NCBI GenBank assembly: GCA_027604685.1
Contig: JADHYX010000352.1
Coordinates: 1 to 21,972, forward strand
DNA: 21,972 bases
Reading direction: 5' to 3'
Source: Lobulomyces angularis
Lineage: Eukaryota > Chytridiomycota > Chytridiomycetes > Lobulomycetales > Lobulomycetaceae
The notes beneath the pieces are model-generated. The model was not told where the DNA came from, ran no database searches, and saw nothing but the letters and a program-made list of their open reading frames with translations. The position numbers were made by a program, and so were the translations under genes. This document shows positions 19,901 to 21,972 of the stretch, in pieces (the first letter of the stretch is position 1; each line of letters starts with the position of its first letter).

Positions 19901-21578
19901 CACATCTTTTTTTTTTTTTTTAAAGAATTTTAAAAAGTTAACATATGCTATTGGATTGTGGTTTACACTACGAACTCATTCTAAGAGAATATATCAAAAT
20001 TCATCTGAAAAAGCTGCGAAGCAAATTGGATGGCTGAAAGATACTATATGGTAAAAAGAAAAGTGGAAACGAATTTTTTACTTTTTTTTTTTTTTGTTAT
20101 TTTTCTAAGGAATCAAATTCTTAAACATGAAAAAGAGCACTTGCTTCACGAAAAAGTTTTGTCGAAAGCTTACAAAGGAAAAAAAAAGGATGGCGGAAGA
20201 GAAACTCCTAGTGGCACTTCCAGTGTAAAATATGGTTCACCTTCTTCTCAGTCTTCAACAGTTCGTGCAAATAAAGAAATTTTGACATCTCCGGGGCTTC
20301 GACCTACAAGGGATTGTTCAACTTTAAGAATTCGTCCAAAATCTGGAGGTGTGAGCGGTTTGGGGATATCAGATCCTTCATCGCCCTCTTCCCTGTACTC
20401 CCCGTTTCCATCCACTGTTGCTAATTCAAGTAAAATGAATAATCTTTTCAGACCAAAATCTCACGATGAAGCTACAACAAAAGAAAAGTCTCACGACGAT
20501 CAAATTTCAATGAATCCATCAGAAAACGAACTGTTTGATGATGCAGGGTCATTGGTTTCTTTGAATTTGGAACCAGCAGCTAAAGGAATTATGAAGCAGT
20601 TGGAAAGTGGTGAAGGAGGAACTCATGAACAAGGAGGTGGTCATGATCACCCGAATTGGGGGACCATGAAATCTTCAATTATATTGTTAATCAGTACAGT
20701 TTCTTTTTCTTTAATCGCAGAGGTTTTAATTGATTCAGTAGATGAAATACTAAAACACTATCAGGTTTCCTATTTAAATATAAATTTTTTTTTTTAATTT
20801 TTTGTTTTTTTAGCAAATTGATGAAAAGTTTTTAGGTCTCACTTTATTTGCATTAATTCCTTCAGTTACTGAATTTTGTATAAAAAAAAAAAAAAATCTT
20901 GATTTAAATTTATCTTTTTTGTTTTTCTTTCATTTTTATTAAGATAATGCAATTGCATTTGCCAGACAAGGAAATATTGTTTTAGCTTTAGAGATTGCAT
21001 CAGCTTACACAATTCAAGTTGCACTACTTCAAATCCCAGGTAAAAAAATAAAAAAATTTAAAAAAAAAAAATTTTTTTTTCTTTTTTAAAAGCACTGGTG
21101 GGATATTCTGCATGGTATGAAATGTACCTGCGATCAATTGGAGATGCTCAAATTGGAAATTATAAAACTGCGAGTACTAAAATGAACATGGAAATAAAAA
21201 AAAACAATTACCCTTTTCATCACTTTATCGAAATTTTTCAAAATTTAGTAAACAAAACGGTGACGAGTAATTTTTTTAACTTTAAAAATGAAGAAATTAC
21301 AAGTTTTGGGGTTTCAGAAAAATATTCATACAGGTTTACTCCCTTTACTCTTGTTTTTCCGAGGTGGGACGTTTACAGCGTTCTTTTGAGTACCTTTTTA
21401 TTGGCATATATATATTTGTAGGAAGAAAAAAAATTATTTTTTTATTTTACTTTATTTTTTTTTTTTTAGAGAAGGAAAATCAAACTATTTTAAAGGTTCG
21501 TTGTTATTATTGGCATATATCGTTTTAGTACTTGGATTTTGGTTTGCCCCCATTAACGCTTCCAATTTTGTTGGTTAA
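16990..21578 (+). CDS. VNX1: Vnx1-like vacuolar monovalent cation/H+ antiporter (YccF + CAX domains)
   Basis: Predicted 1251-residue CAX-superfamily exchanger. Yeast Vnx1 exchanges Na+ and K+ for protons at the vacuole. Exons: 16990-17223, 17288-17401, 17446-17682, 17736-17876, 17919-18454, 18506-18618, 18662-19145, 19191-19299, 19352-19598, 19645-19750, 19815-19887, 19938-20050, 20110-20764, 20814-20877, 20944-21039, 21093-21417, 21470-21578; all 17 keep phase. The hydrophilic N-terminus has an acidic run E99-D106. Next come YccF-type (DUF307) membrane segments, with LLWPFG at 251-256 and SIPMGRLNYVLL near 419-430, separated by a hydrophilic loop. The first CAX repeat has GAVINASFGSIVE at 649-661. 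Paired CxxC motifs (C745, C748, C766, C769) follow. The central loop of about 180 residues is rich in Ser and Pro. The second CAX repeat has GLTLFALIPSVTEF at 1062-1075. E661 and E1074 should be the cation-site acids. Yeast Vnx1 is about 908 residues; the excess is in the loops. Monovalent specificity is inferred. Confidence 0.93.
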
Positions 21579-21972
21579 AGAAAAAGAACTTAAAAAAAAA
21601 AAACCGATGGATTGTTTTTAAAAAAAAAAAAAAAAATTTTTTTTTTTAACATAATCTTTAACATTGTTATTATTATAATTAGTATAATTTTTTCTCATTT
21701 ATTATTTTATTATTAAATTTACTTTTTTTTTATCAATATCAAAAATTTTATGTATTATATATATACCCTTTGTTTTATAAAAATTTCCTTTTCCTTTTTA
21801 AAAAAGAAAAAATATGTATTGTTTCTTTTTTTTTATTAAAACTTTATATTTGTATTAATATTTTATATTTTAATATATTATTTTTTTAAATTGTAATATC
21901 TACCATTTATTTTTTATTTTTTCTGTAATTAAAATTAAAAATTTTTAAAGAGGTTAAAAAAAAAAAAAAGAA
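21579..21972. other. 3' flank of the Vnx1-like gene, homopolymer-rich
   Basis: The last 394 bp consist almost wholly of A and T runs downstream of the VNX1 stop codon. They fit 3' UTR and intergenic sequence. No gene or repeat unit longer than simple A/T tracts is visible. Confidence 0.5.

Noticed and set aside
4851..21578. A cation-homeostasis gene cluster linking the Pmc1-like pump and the Vnx1-like antiporter
   Set aside because: The two genes are about 8 kb apart with ORC3, an unknown gene and bleomycin hydrolase between them, and no shared regulatory motif was seen.

Overview
The window is nuclear DNA of an intron-rich, very A+T-rich eukaryote using the standard code (real genes here end in TAA or TAG). 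Fifty introns can be placed in nine protein genes. Almost all are 40-66 nt, with GT...AG ends and variable donors. The gene set combines broadly conserved eukaryotic genes with a YccF/CAX fusion of the fungal Vnx1 type, which points to a fungus or close relative. An early-diverging lineage (chytrid, Rozella or aphelid-like) is a guess from composition and intron density. I see no mobile element, CRISPR array or bacterial-type operon.

Layout, left to right. A tRNA-Phe(GAA) gene (171-243). A DTWD1-type tRNA aminocarboxypropyltransferase (minus, 822-1905) lies head to head, with only 32 bp between start codons, with an Asterix/WDR83OS-type PAT-complex subunit (plus, 1938-2364). An intronless coiled-coil protein of unknown function (minus, 2594-3619). 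RPA14/RPA3 (minus, 4062-4605) lies head to head with a PMCA/Pmc1-type calcium P-type ATPase (plus, 4851-8677). ORC3 (minus, 9000-11775) converges on the ATPase. A Ser/Asn-rich unknown protein (minus, 12407-14001). Bleomycin hydrolase (minus, 14598-16429) lies head to head with a long Vnx1-like vacuolar cation/proton antiporter (plus, 16990-21578).

Gene models were built by joining reading frames at GT...AG borders so that phase and family homology both hold. Every multi-exon coding length is divisible by three: 285, 112, 103, 1113, 809, 515, 471 and 1251 residues. The genes do not form one pathway. Two act at replication (RPA14, ORC3), two in cation transport (Pmc1-like ATPase, Vnx1-like antiporter), one in tRNA modification, one in membrane-protein biogenesis and one in peptide turnover. 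Nothing supports a new multi-gene system. The most unusual points are a 28-nt intron (or a 1-nt indel) in ORC3, the 32-bp divergent promoter, a six-copy GTCAA cluster in the bleomycin hydrolase/VNX1 promoter region, an altered bleomycin hydrolase C-terminus, and two proteins I cannot name.
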